Source: Flavobacteriales bacterium UBA958
Lineage (GTDB): Bacteria > Bacteroidota > Bacteroidia > Flavobacteriales_D > Crocinitomicaceae
DNA: 39,969 bases
Direction: 5' to 3'
Assembly: GCA_002293045.1 (NCBI GenBank)
Contig: DBCM01000129.1
Coordinates: forward strand, 43,037 to 83,005
This document shows, one piece after another, positions 1 to 7,964 of the stretch. Each line of letters opens with the position of its first letter. Within the stretch, counting starts at the first letter, position 1. The notes under the pieces are model-generated. The model was given only the letters and a program-made list of their open reading frames with translations. It made no database searches and was not told where the DNA came from. The translations under genes and the position numbers were made by a program.

Positions 1-617
1 GTTTTACACCATTCTACGGTAGTATTCTCGAGTTCTGTTAGGGGTACTACTTTATTTACCATGCCCATTTTTTCCGCTTCTTCCGCTGTATATTGGTTAC
101 ATAAAAACCAAATTTCTCGTGCTTTCTTCTGCCCGACGTGTCGCGCAAGGTAGGAAGAACCAAACCCACCATCAAAGCTTCCAACTTTCGGACCCGTTTG
201 ACCAAATCGAGCATTTTCAGAGGCAATGGTTAGGTCGCATACTACATGAAGAACGTGACCACCGCCAATTGCATAGCCATTCACCATGGCAATTACAGGC
301 TTAGGCAACGAGCGAATGGCTTTGTGGATATCAAGCACATTCAATCGAGGCACGCCGTTTTCGGAGATATATCCTCCAATTCCTTTAACGTTCTGATCCC
401 CTCCTGAACAAAAGGCTTTATCGCCAGCTCCAGTGAGCACCACAACGCTGATGTCATTGTGTTCCCTACATATGTGTAAGGCATCTAGAATCTCCATATT
501 GGTTTCTGGGCGAAACGCATTGTAAACTTCCGGTCTATTGATGGTAATTTTTGCAATTCCTTCAAAAAACTCAAAATGAATATCCGTATATGATTTAATT
601 GAAACCCAAGCTCGCAT
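1..617 (-). CDS. menB: 1,4-dihydroxy-2-naphthoyl-CoA synthase (partial)
   Basis: MenB closes the second ring of menaquinone by converting o-succinylbenzoyl-CoA to 1,4-dihydroxy-2-naphthoyl-CoA in the cytosol. The reverse strand is open from an ATG at 617 to the window edge, giving about 205 residues; the last ~70 residues of a normal ~275-residue MenB lie outside. Crotonase features are visible: the AFCSGGDQ oxyanion-hole segment near residue 70, NGYAIGGGH near 114, and GPKVGSFDGGFGS near 143, which is typical of MenB rather than other enoyl-CoA hydratases. The N-terminal MRAWVSIKSYTDIHFE fits MenB starts. A TACCTTTG -7 box lies 14 bases before the ATG. Menaquinone is the usual respiratory quinone of Bacteroidota. 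Identity is secure; the 3' end is unseen. Confidence 0.95.
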   Translation of the reverse strand, partial: MRAWVSIKSYTDIHFEFFEGIAKITINRPEVYNAFRPETNMEILDALHICREHNDISVVVLTGAGDKAFCSGGDQNVKGIGGYISENGVPRLNVLDIHKAIRSLPKPVIAMVNGYAIGGGHVLHVVCDLTIASENARFGQTGPKVGSFDGGFGSSYLARHVGQKKAREIWFLCNQYTAEEAEKMGMVNKVVPLTELENTTVEWCK

Positions 618-631
618 GACGTTATTTTTTA

Positions 632-639
632 CAAAGGTA
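632..639 (-). promoter_or_regulatory. -7 promoter box for menB
   Basis: TACCTTTG on the minus strand matches the Bacteroidota -7 consensus TAnnTTTG and lies 14 bases before the menB ATG. No clear -33 TTTG is seen at the usual 19-21 base spacing. Confidence 0.5.
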
Positions 640-684
640 ATAACAATCAACGAGGGGGAGAGTTTTGGAAACGGGTTAATTTAA

Positions 685-2274
685 CTAATGTACAATGAAT
701 TTTTCGATACGGTCGGTACCTAGAATCTGAAGGAAATAAATGCCAGGTAATAAATCCAAGTCATAGGAAATGTTAGGTTCGTAAGTAAACGATTGTAATT
801 CGCCGAGGGCGTTAAATAACCTAATGACAGCGTTATAGGGCCATGAAAGCTGAAGTTGAAATTTTCCAGAATTCGGATTAGGCAGTATTTTGAATTCGAA
901 AGATTCGCTCTCTTCAAGGTTCAAAGGGCCATTGCATTTGGGGGTTTTGAGCGTTAGGAAATTGGTCGCACTCGGGGTTGGGTTATCCGTGACATAACCT
1001 GTAAACCGCGTAAAAAATTTATTGGATATGGAAGTGACGGTATTCGTTTGAAGCATATTGCAAGAGGTAAAACACGGGTTAGATCCGCTGTTGTTCATGT
1101 GCGCCCACCAAATTTCGGGTTGTTTTGGCCAATAAGGAGTAAAGGCGTTTTGCATGTGGATCCCTCCCCACAAGATGCCACCGTTGGGATGCTCTTTTAT
1201 CACTCTTCCTTCGCCATAATAATCGGTGTAACGTTTTGACCATAGCACATTGCCTAAAGCATCTGTTTTCATGAAAAAAGGTTTATTTCCAGGAGTAACA
1301 TAGTTTACTTCATCGTAATAGTACCCGGTCAGGTAAACTTCGTCGTTCGCTGTAATAATGGCATCCTCAAAAAATTGTTCGTTGTCCGTATTCTCCACTT
1401 TGTAGTCTTTTGACCACAAGAGCGTCCCATTTAAATCAACATTGGTTAGGGTTACAGCATAATCGTTATTAAAGATTGCCTGCCCGCACAGCAACAGTGT
1501 TTGGTCGCTTTTTTGAAGTATTTTTAGGATTTTTCCTGCAGGGGCAACATAGGTTTTTGCCCAAACAAGGGTTCCGTTGGAATTCAATTTCATGAGAAGC
1601 AAGCCGCCCGAGGTGGTGGTGGTTCCTCCAAGGTAAATCTCATCATTGGGTGTGATGTAAAGGCTGTAAACGGATTGTTGTCCAGAATTACTACCATAGG
1701 ATTTTGTCCAAACCGTATCGCCTTGTGCGTTCAAGCGAACAATGAACGTCTTTAAGTTGTAGGTGGTGTGGTAATAGTAGCCCACGCAAAGACGGTCTCC
1801 GTTGGACATGGTCCCACCTGCATAAGCGATGTCATTTCCGTCGTTAATGAGGTTGCCAAAAGATCTTCCCCACAAAAACTGTCCATCCTCTGTGGCTTCA
1901 GCAACCCAAAAATCGGCTTTACAAACTCCGTTGCACAACAGCCCAGTTCCTCTTCCGCTTAATAACAAATTGCCTTCAGGGGTCCGTGCAATGGAATTGA
2001 TTTCTTCGTAATTGGTAGATTTTGAATAAACCAAGTTTCCACCTTGATCATAGCGGCTTAAGGTGCCAATTTCGGCTACCGTTCCTCCACCCAAAGGCGA
2101 TCTTTTGAGAAATCCTGCCGTGAACAGATCGTGGTTGTTATTAAAAACTGCATCGTTGACATAATCCTGTGCGCTACCATATGCCAGAGTGTCAATGCCG
2201 TATAAACCATTAATGCCTTGCGCAGATATCCTCAAAACCCCGAGGAGTGCAACTAAAAAAAGTGATTTTTTCAT
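685..2274 (-). CDS. Secreted protein with type IX sorting domain
   Basis: A 529-residue exported protein. Residues 1-19 (MKKSLFLVALLGVLRISAQ) form a signal peptide. The body has repeated segments with alternating Trp-Ser/Ala-Lys and Gly-Gly-Thr strands (VWTKSYG, VWAKTY, LWSKDY, LWSKRY), as in beta-propeller or SBBP-like repeat proteins. The C-terminal ~75 residues (FEFKILPNPNSGKF, then LFNALGEL, then GIYFLQIL and FIVH) are a type A sorting domain, which directs proteins across the outer membrane by the type IX secretion system, usually to the cell surface. The start overlaps the upstream small ORF by four bases (ATGA), so the two are probably co-transcribed with the GH20 gene. No catalytic motif is recognised; the binding target is unknown. 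Confidence 0.9.
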   Translation of the reverse strand: MKKSLFLVALLGVLRISAQGINGLYGIDTLAYGSAQDYVNDAVFNNNHDLFTAGFLKRSPLGGGTVAEIGTLSRYDQGGNLVYSKSTNYEEINSIARTPEGNLLLSGRGTGLLCNGVCKADFWVAEATEDGQFLWGRSFGNLINDGNDIAYAGGTMSNGDRLCVGYYYHTTYNLKTFIVRLNAQGDTVWTKSYGSNSGQQSVYSLYITPNDEIYLGGTTTTSGGLLLMKLNSNGTLVWAKTYVAPAGKILKILQKSDQTLLLCGQAIFNNDYAVTLTNVDLNGTLLWSKDYKVENTDNEQFFEDAIITANDEVYLTGYYYDEVNYVTPGNKPFFMKTDALGNVLWSKRYTDYYGEGRVIKEHPNGGILWGGIHMQNAFTPYWPKQPEIWWAHMNNSGSNPCFTSCNMLQTNTVTSISNKFFTRFTGYVTDNPTPSATNFLTLKTPKCNGPLNLEESESFEFKILPNPNSGKFQLQLSWPYNAVIRLFNALGELQSFTYEPNISYDLDLLPGIYFLQILGTDRIEKFIVH

Positions 2275-2522
2275 GGAAGTTGTTTTAAGATAAGCTCTTT
2301 GATTCCTGCGACCAATTCGTCAAGGTCCTCAAACCTTGGGTACACATTGGGTGTAACTCGAATACCATTGACTTTTTCATATCTAAAATCTTCTGGAATT
2401 ACAGAATAATCCAAGGATGGGATATAATTTGCAGCGTGCGCCAAAGGATTCAGGGGAGCGGAAGCCAACACTCCACCGGCTAATGCGGCGGATTGTTGAA
2501 TGAAATTTCTCCTGCTTGACAT
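2271..2522 (-). CDS. Tat-signal remnant of a class V aminotransferase (probable internal deletion)
   Basis: An 83-residue ORF from the ATG at 2522 (a TTG five codons earlier is unlikely). Residues 1-30 are a twin-arginine signal (MSSRRNFIQQSAALAGGVLA). The last ~30 residues (NGIRVTPNVYPRFEDLDELV) resemble the extreme C-terminus of class V PLP-dependent aminotransferases of the isopenicillin N epimerase type, which in Bacteroidota often carry a Tat signal. The ~300-residue PLP-binding core, including its lysine, is absent. I infer that an ancestral gene lost its middle in frame. It sits 30 bases after the GH20 gene and overlaps the following secreted-protein start by four bases, so it may persist through translational coupling. 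It could instead be an unrelated small Tat protein. Confidence 0.6.
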   Translation of the reverse strand: MSSRRNFIQQSAALAGGVLASAPLNPLAHAANYIPSLDYSVIPEDFRYEKVNGIRVTPNVYPRFEDLDELVAGIKELILKQLP

Positions 2523-2552
2523 TGTAAATCTTTCCAATGAAGATATAAATTT

Positions 2553-4787
2553 TTACTTTACGATGAATTCATCGGCAAAAATCCACGGAGTGTTTCCTTC
2601 CCCGGGCAGCCCGGGAGGTATGGATTCAAGGCCTTTCACGGTTAGCAAAAGGGATTGTGTTTTTTTTCGGTACGTTATCGATGTGCGTTCAGCCGTAATC
2701 TTAAACGTTTTCCGTTGGTTACGGTCGGTTAAAATAGCCACTTCCTCAGGTAAGTGAATCCATGAGGAGGGCTCTTGTAAAAAACCTAATTCCAGACCTC
2801 TTATCTTGGTTTTTTTTCCTAAATCTATGCGTATTGTTACTGAATTGGTATCAAAGCCAACCCATTGATAGCCCCTCCAAGGACGTGCTCCAAATTGACC
2901 GTCTACGAGGGTTAAATCACCCGAATCATAGCGACTGTTAGGCGGCGTTATGTACGTAACCTGTGCGCCCAATCCTTGGTGAGAAATTATCCTTAGCGAA
3001 TCCGCGCAACAGGGAGAGAAAAAGGTCAAATTATGCGCTGCTGTGTTTTTAGTAGTACGTTCAAAAGCAATCGTTTTATTATGGTCCAACCAAACGCCAT
3101 CATGACCATCATTAGCGCTTACTACCACGGATTCATTGGTATCTTTAAATTCAAATCCAAGGGATATTCCATCAGGTGTTCGATTAAATTTGAAGCTAGG
3201 TTTCATAAAACTTAGCGAAACATACGTGTCTAAGATTGAACCCATTAGTCTGGGGATATGAAATGTTTTTAGCACACCTTCAAAGGCTTTATACGGCGCT
3301 TTCGTTCCGCCCCATAGTGTTTGACTTAAGGCAATAGCCCTTGGGTAGGTCATGTAGGTAAGTTGTTCGAAGCTTGGGATATACTCGGTCCAAAGGTTCG
3401 CTTGGCCCCCAAGGATGTACTGTGCCTCTTGATCTTTCAGTCCTTCAGGGATCGGATTAAATTCATACACTTTTTCAAGGGGCGTGTACCCTCCGATGGC
3501 TAAGGGTTCTGAAACTGATTTTCCTTGATAATGATCAAAATAACAATGAGACCCAGGACTCATAACCACAAAATGTCCTTGTTTGGCAGCAGCAATACCG
3601 CCTTCTGTTCCACGCCAAGACATAACTGCAGCACCCGAGGTTAGACCTCCTTCAAGAATTTCATCCCATCCAATTAATTTGCGGTTTTGGGCTTGTAGGT
3701 ATTGATCCATTTGACCGATAAAATAACTTTGAAGTTCGTGTTCGTCGGCTAAGGCAAGGGTTTTAATGGTGGCTTGACACCTTGGGCATTGTTTCCAGCG
3801 GGTCTTTGGTACTTCGTCCCCACCTACATGAATGTAAGGACTCGGAAATAATTCCATGACTTCATCTAAGATGTTTTGCAAAAACAAGATGGTGCTATCC
3901 TTGGTACAGAATACATCGTCAAACACTCCCCACACGCCGGGGACAGCTTGTTTATTTCCGTTGCATGAATATTCAGGATACGCGGCTAAGGCTGCTCGGG
4001 CATGTCCGGGCATTTCGATTTCTGGTACTACGGTAATTTGACGTGCCGCCGCGTATGCTACCACTTCTTTGATTTGTTCTTGGGTATAGAATCCGCCATA
4101 GCGCGTGGTGTTCCACGTGCGAGGAAATGTGGAATAGTGGTTTTCAATGGTACTGTCGCGCCATGCCCCAATACTCGTAAGTTTTGGATATCGTTTGATT
4201 TCCATTCGCCATCCTTGGTCATCTGTTAAGTGCCAATGAAACACATTGAATTTATACATCGACATGAGATCGAGGTACTGCTTAACTTCTGCTACACTAA
4301 AAAAATGCCGAGAAACATCCAAGTGTAATCCCCTCCAACGAAAGGATGGATAATCTTTAACGAAAGAGACGGGGATCTTGAATCGGTTGCTATCGTCCTC
4401 CATTGTAATCAATTGAAACAGGGATTGAAGGGCATTGAAGCATGAGGATTCACTGGTGTAGGTAATTCTAATTTGATCCGTATTGACATTGATGGAATAG
4501 GATTCCGGATAGCCTCCGGTGAGTTGTTGAAAGGTGATAAACCCTTTGTTGGGCATTAATTCCACCAAAGAAGGATCAGGTAGATATAATTTAGCGATTT
4601 CCGGAAGGATTTCCGCTATGCTTTGTGGGAGATTGTGTGCATTAAAGTGCAAGGTATCACGTAAAAGAGAGGACTTATTGGCTCCACCATCAATATACGT
4701 TACCGGTTTTGGAAGGATCGGACAAAGCGCTTGCGCGTAAAGATTAAGGCAGGGAAGCACTATCCCTAGGAAGATTATAATTCGCAT
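2553..4787 (-). CDS. Beta-N-acetylhexosaminidase, GH20
   Basis: Glycoside hydrolase family 20 enzyme that removes terminal N-acetylglucosamine or galactosamine by substrate-assisted catalysis. I start it at the ATG at 4787 (MRIIIFLGIVLPCLNLYAQ, a signal peptide), not the TTG six codons upstream. Order: GH20b-like domain (~25-145), the (beta/alpha)8 catalytic domain from FRWRGLHLDVSRHF (~149), WHLTDDQGWR (~185), PEIEMPGHARAA (~255), and the catalytic Asp-Glu pair in HVGGDEVPKTRW (D324-E325). The C-terminal ~120 residues (VDGQFGARPWRGYQ, IRIDLGKKTKIRGLELGF) look like a discoidin (F5/8 type C) domain. No type IX sorting domain is visible, so it is probably periplasmic. Likely degrades chitin or glycan fragments, or takes part in cell-wall recycling. 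Confidence 0.95.
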   Translation of the reverse strand: MRIIIFLGIVLPCLNLYAQALCPILPKPVTYIDGGANKSSLLRDTLHFNAHNLPQSIAEILPEIAKLYLPDPSLVELMPNKGFITFQQLTGGYPESYSINVNTDQIRITYTSESSCFNALQSLFQLITMEDDSNRFKIPVSFVKDYPSFRWRGLHLDVSRHFFSVAEVKQYLDLMSMYKFNVFHWHLTDDQGWRMEIKRYPKLTSIGAWRDSTIENHYSTFPRTWNTTRYGGFYTQEQIKEVVAYAAARQITVVPEIEMPGHARAALAAYPEYSCNGNKQAVPGVWGVFDDVFCTKDSTILFLQNILDEVMELFPSPYIHVGGDEVPKTRWKQCPRCQATIKTLALADEHELQSYFIGQMDQYLQAQNRKLIGWDEILEGGLTSGAAVMSWRGTEGGIAAAKQGHFVVMSPGSHCYFDHYQGKSVSEPLAIGGYTPLEKVYEFNPIPEGLKDQEAQYILGGQANLWTEYIPSFEQLTYMTYPRAIALSQTLWGGTKAPYKAFEGVLKTFHIPRLMGSILDTYVSLSFMKPSFKFNRTPDGISLGFEFKDTNESVVVSANDGHDGVWLDHNKTIAFERTTKNTAAHNLTFFSPCCADSLRIISHQGLGAQVTYITPPNSRYDSGDLTLVDGQFGARPWRGYQWVGFDTNSVTIRIDLGKKTKIRGLELGFLQEPSSWIHLPEEVAILTDRNQRKTFKITAERTSITYRKKTQSLLLTVKGLESIPPGLPGEGNTPWIFADEFIVK

Positions 4788-4810
4788 GCGATAAAAATAC
4801 AGCAAATTAT

Positions 4811-4838
4811 CAAAGAAAAAGGCCGGTTGCCCGGCCTT
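4811..4838 (-). terminator. Intrinsic terminator of the small ORF
   Basis: On the minus strand an 8-bp perfect stem (AAGGCCGG, loop GCAA, CCGGCCTT; 4819-4838) is followed by a T-rich tract TTTCTTTG. It lies four bases after the stop of the ORF at 4842-4994 and ahead of the GH20 start. Confidence 0.8.
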
Positions 4839-4841
4839 AAA

Positions 4842-4994
4842 TTAGTTTTTGTGAATCAATGGAAACTTAAGTTTCGTTTTGTTTTGCTCCAAGGATTTAC
4901 TGTAGTTTAGCAAGAAAGTGATCACGCTTTCGGGTGCTTGTACTAAGCGATTGGAATTGATTACACGCTTTACGTTTTTGTACTTTTGAGTCAT
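4842..4994 (-). CDS. Small basic hypothetical protein, 50 residues
   Basis: An ATG at 4994 opens a 50-codon frame ending with TAA at 4842. The product (starts MTQKYKNVKRVINSN, ends KLKFPLIHKN) is rich in Lys, Arg and Asn, with a hydrophobic core VITFLLNYSKSL, and has no signal peptide or membrane segment. I do not recognise the family. Support for a real gene: a strong intrinsic terminator follows the stop by four bases, the frame fits the gap between divergent fba and downstream GH20, and the composition is protein-like. Promoter elements are not clear. A 12-bp palindrome lies ~20 bases upstream of the start. Confidence 0.6.
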   Translation of the reverse strand: MTQKYKNVKRVINSNRLVQAPESVITFLLNYSKSLEQNKTKLKFPLIHKN

Positions 4995-5013
4995 ACGCTA
5001 TTTTTTACCCAAA

Positions 5014-5025
5014 ACGAAGCTTCGT
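5014..5025. promoter_or_regulatory. 12-bp palindrome between divergent genes
   Basis: ACGAAGCTTCGT is a perfect palindrome in the 104-bp gap between the small minus-strand ORF (start 4994) and fba (start 5099). It sits ~40 bases upstream of the fba -7 box. It could be an operator, but it is short and could be chance. Confidence 0.3.
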
Positions 5026-5063
5026 ACATATTATTGCGTTGCGTGTTATTTTCACAATATTTT

Positions 5064-5071
5064 TACCTTTG
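5064..5071 (+). promoter_or_regulatory. -7 promoter box for fba operon
   Basis: TACCTTTG matches TAnnTTTG. A TTG at 5039-5041, 22 bases upstream, could be the -33 element. The leader to the ATG at 5099 would be about 20-25 bases. Confidence 0.6.
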
Positions 5072-5098
5072 TACACCATCAACAACCTAAAGATTATC

Positions 5099-6169
5099 AT
5101 GAATGCACGAATTAAACCCGGGGTAGCCACTGGCGACCAAGTCCAAGCTATTTTTGCATTAGCCAAGGAAAAAGGATTTGCCCTTCCCGCTGTTAATGTA
5201 ACCAGCACATCTACCGTTAATGCCGTTATTGAAGCAGCCGCAAAATTTAATGCACCTGCAATCCTTCAATTCTCAAATGGAGGATCACGGTATTTCGCGG
5301 GAAAAGGCTTGTCGAATGCAAACGAGAAAGCAGCAATTTTAGGGGGGATTTCTGGTGCAAAACACGTTCACCAAGTTGCGGAGGCTTATGGGGCAACCGT
5401 TATCTTACATACAGACCACTGCGCAAAAAACCTGTTACCTTGGATCGACGGCTTATTGGATGCGGGTGAAGAATTCTTTGCTCAAACGGGTAAGCCCTTA
5501 TACAGTTCCCACATGATTGATCTTTCGGAAGAACCGCTCCATGAAAATATCGAGTTGTGTAAAAAATATCTTGCTCGGATGTCAAACATGGGCATGACGC
5601 TGGAAATCGAGTTGGGAATAACCGGGGGGGAAGAAGACGGGGTAGATAACACAGGGGTGGATAGTTCGAAATTATATACCCAACCTGAAGAAGTTGCCTA
5701 TGCCTACGAGGAGCTAATGAAGGTTTCACCACGTTTTACCATCGCTGCTGCTTTTGGGAATGTACACGGAGTATATAAGCCCGGTAATGTTGTATTGAGA
5801 CCGATCATCTTAAAGAACTCACAAGATTATATTCAGTCTACATTTAATACAGGGTTTAATCCCGTTGATTTTGTGTTTCACGGTGGATCAGGTTCTACAA
5901 CAGCAGAAATTCGTGAAGCCATTGGTTACGGAGTGGTTAAGATGAATATCGATACCGATTTGCAATTTGCGTTTACAGAAGGGGTTAGAGATTATGTAGT
6001 GAAGAACGTAGCCTACCTAAAAACCCAAATCGGGAATCCCGAGGGGGACGATAAACCGAATAAAAAATACTACGATCCAAGAAAATGGATGCGGGAGGGT
6101 GAATTAACGTTCATTAAACGCCTAGAGCAATCATTTTCAGATCTAAATAACTTGAATACCTTAATATGA
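5099..6169 (+). CDS. fba: Class II fructose-bisphosphate aldolase
   Basis: Zinc-dependent aldolase that splits fructose 1,6-bisphosphate into dihydroxyacetone phosphate and glyceraldehyde 3-phosphate (glycolysis) or does the reverse (gluconeogenesis). 356 residues, the normal length for FbaA. The ATG at 5099 (MNARIKPGVATGDQVQ) is chosen because it fits the family N-terminus and follows a promoter; the frame is open upstream to a TTG at 5039 that would place the promoter inside the gene. Visible motifs: VILHTDHCAKN (catalytic D106, zinc ligand H107), FGNVHGVYKPG, and FHGGSGSTTAEI, the phosphate-binding loop. Its stop overlaps the accD start by four bases (ATGA), pointing to one transcript and possible translational coupling. 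Confidence 0.97.
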   Translation: MNARIKPGVATGDQVQAIFALAKEKGFALPAVNVTSTSTVNAVIEAAAKFNAPAILQFSNGGSRYFAGKGLSNANEKAAILGGISGAKHVHQVAEAYGATVILHTDHCAKNLLPWIDGLLDAGEEFFAQTGKPLYSSHMIDLSEEPLHENIELCKKYLARMSNMGMTLEIELGITGGEEDGVDNTGVDSSKLYTQPEEVAYAYEELMKVSPRFTIAAAFGNVHGVYKPGNVVLRPIILKNSQDYIQSTFNTGFNPVDFVFHGGSGSTTAEIREAIGYGVVKMNIDTDLQFAFTEGVRDYVVKNVAYLKTQIGNPEGDDKPNKKYYDPRKWMREGELTFIKRLEQSFSDLNNLNTLI

Positions 6170-7011
6170 GTTGGTTTAAAAGAAAAAAAGAAGGGATTAC
6201 CACCAAAACGGAAGAGAAAAAGGAAACTCCAGATGGCTATTGGACAAAATGTTCTAATTGTAAATCCTTGTACATTACCGGAGATCTCGCAAAAAATAAT
6301 TTCGTCTGCGAACGGTGTTCTCATCATGAACGCATTGACGCAGCATCTTATTTTCAATTGATTTTTGATGATGGGAAATACACCGAATTGGATCAGGATA
6401 TGATTTCAGGGGATCCGTTAGAATTTCAAGACACAAAGAAATACACGGACCGTGTAAAAAGTACGCAAAAGGCAACAGGCTTAAAAGATGCGTTGCGTTC
6501 CGCGTATGGAACCCTTGATGGACAAAACTTAGTAATCGCGGCCATGGATTTTGGATTTATTGGTGGTTCCATGGGTAGCGTGATGGGCGAAAAGATATCT
6601 CGGGCAATCATAAAGGCCATTGAACTGAAAGCTCCATTTATGATCATCTCTAAATCGGGTGGTGCACGGATGATGGAAGCAGGGTATTCATTAATGCAAA
6701 TGGCCAAAGTATCTGGAAATCTCGGATTGCTATCGGAAGAAAAATTGCCTTACATCTCCTATTTAACCGATCCAACTACGGGCGGTGTCACTGCATCTTT
6801 TGCCATGCTTGGAGATATTAACATTGCAGAGCCAGGTGCCTTAATTGCCTTTGCAGGACCTCGCGTAGTAAGAGAAACCATCGGTCGTGATTTACCTGAT
6901 GGATTCCAAACCTCTGAGTTCCTATTGGAGCATGGATTCTTGGATTTCATTATCGATAGAACGGAAATTAGAGCTAAATTAGGTCAAGCCATTCGGCTGT
7001 TTATGAATTAA
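6166..7011 (+). CDS. accD: Acetyl-CoA carboxylase carboxyltransferase subunit beta
   Basis: Beta subunit of the carboxyltransferase that moves the carboxyl group from carboxybiotin to acetyl-CoA, giving malonyl-CoA for fatty acid synthesis; works with AccA. 281 residues, full length. The N-terminal zinc ribbon is complete: C29-x2-C32 and C48-x2-C51. The crotonase-like core shows the oxyanion-hole and acyl-CoA-binding runs GGSMGSVMGEK (~127) and SGGARMMEAG (~165), followed by GGVTASFAMLGD and FAGPRVVRET. It overlaps fba upstream by four bases and its TAA shares one base with the ATG of the next gene. The fba-accD link joins glycolysis and lipid synthesis and is common in Flavobacteria to my knowledge. 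Confidence 0.97.
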   Translation: MSWFKRKKEGITTKTEEKKETPDGYWTKCSNCKSLYITGDLAKNNFVCERCSHHERIDAASYFQLIFDDGKYTELDQDMISGDPLEFQDTKKYTDRVKSTQKATGLKDALRSAYGTLDGQNLVIAAMDFGFIGGSMGSVMGEKISRAIIKAIELKAPFMIISKSGGARMMEAGYSLMQMAKVSGNLGLLSEEKLPYISYLTDPTTGGVTASFAMLGDINIAEPGALIAFAGPRVVRETIGRDLPDGFQTSEFLLEHGFLDFIIDRTEIRAKLGQAIRLFMN

Positions 7012-7721
7012 TGAAATTAACCAAACTTACGGACGATAGTTCTTGGATGATCGAGACTGCCGATTTTTCCTTGGTGATTGATCCGTGGTTTACCAATCAA
7101 CAAGTGGATGGGCATCCTTGGTTTTCATTACAGCAACGTGCGCAGACCTATGGGCCATTTAATTTTCCTAGGGATAAGCCCTTAGTGATTTTTGTTTCTC
7201 ATCCGTTTTCAGATCATTGCCATAAAGAAACCTTATGCTCCTTTCCCAAAGAAACCTTACTGATTGCGGAAGAAAGAGCCTTAAAAAAAATTCAAAGCTG
7301 GAAGCACTTCGATGCACTTAAATCACTCTCAGAATCCCCGTTTTCATTAACACAATGCACGAAAGTTAGCTTGTTCAATCAAACGCATCATGCCTTTGTG
7401 TTACATATAGAGGGGAAAACTATTCTTTATGCACCGCATGGCGTAAGCGCTTTGCAAGACATCCCACCCGTGGATGTGTTAATTACCACTACGACAACCT
7501 ATAAATTACCCTTTTTTCTCGGCGGAACGGTGAATCTCGGGCTCAAGGAAGCTAAGGCGGTATTAGCTAAAACAGGAGCGAAATGGGTACTTACCACCCA
7601 TGATCAACAGAAAGAAAGTAAGGGATTGGTGGGCTTGTTTGCCCGACCTGTTTATGAATATGACGATTCATTTAAATCGTTGAACGCAGGAGATTCTCTA
7701 ACGCTTACTGAGTTTGTTTAA
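7011..7721 (+). CDS. MBL-fold metallohydrolase-like protein with atypical motif
   Basis: A 236-residue cytosolic protein with a metallo-beta-lactamase fold: early strands MKLTKLTDDSSWMIE and FSLVIDPWF, then a motif VSHPFSDHCHKET near residue 65. The canonical HxHxDH is altered: the second His is Phe, while Asp-His and an extra His (DHCH) remain. A late His sits in LTTHDQQ near residue 200. I recall that some plant and cyanobacterial relatives carry a similar DHCH..TL motif, so this may be a subfamily rather than decay. Substrate unknown. TAATG overlap with accD makes it the third gene of the operon; its last 24 bases overlap the 3' end of the convergent DUF2805 gene. Confidence 0.8.
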   Translation: MKLTKLTDDSSWMIETADFSLVIDPWFTNQQVDGHPWFSLQQRAQTYGPFNFPRDKPLVIFVSHPFSDHCHKETLCSFPKETLLIAEERALKKIQSWKHFDALKSLSESPFSLTQCTKVSLFNQTHHAFVLHIEGKTILYAPHGVSALQDIPPVDVLITTTTTYKLPFFLGGTVNLGLKEAKAVLAKTGAKWVLTTHDQQKESKGLVGLFARPVYEYDDSFKSLNAGDSLTLTEFV

Positions 7722-7964
7722 TGTGATCTGGCGTTGCGCATTTGCTTTGAAGGTAGTTACCCCATCAATCCGCTTTTTGAGGTGCTTCAAGGAGGATTCT
7801 TCGACCCGCTTGCGCCAAAGAATATAGCTGTTTCGTTTGAGTTGTTTGCGCATGAGCGAACGAACTTCGCTCTCGGTTAACTTGAATTGTGCTTTGATGG
7901 CATCAAAAGGGGTTCGATCCTCCCACGCCATTTCTATGATTCGGTCGATTTCTTCAGGACTCAT
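7698..7964 (-). CDS. DUF2805 / TIGR03643 family protein
   Basis: 88 residues. The sequence MSPEEIDRIIEMAWEDRTPF, followed by KLTESEVRSLMRKQLK and YILWRKRVEESSLKHLKKR, matches DUF2805 (TIGR03643), a small helical family with a probable helix-turn-helix (residues ~8-45) and a basic C-terminus, so nucleic acid binding is plausible but unproven. It overlaps the flavin reductase stop by four bases and is co-transcribed with it. Its 3' end overlaps the convergent MBL-fold gene by 24 bases. No signal or membrane segment. Confidence 0.9.
   Translation of the reverse strand: MSPEEIDRIIEMAWEDRTPFDAIKAQFKLTESEVRSLMRKQLKRNSYILWRKRVEESSLKHLKKRIDGVTTFKANAQRQITLNKLSKR

Noticed and set aside
685..4787. Polysaccharide utilisation locus around the GH20 gene
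   Set aside because: No SusC/SusD-type pair, regulator or other glycan gene is adjacent, so the locus cannot be called a PUL from this window.
5400..5732. 110-residue minus-strand ORF inside fba
   Set aside because: Entirely inside a confidently assigned conserved gene; no family features.
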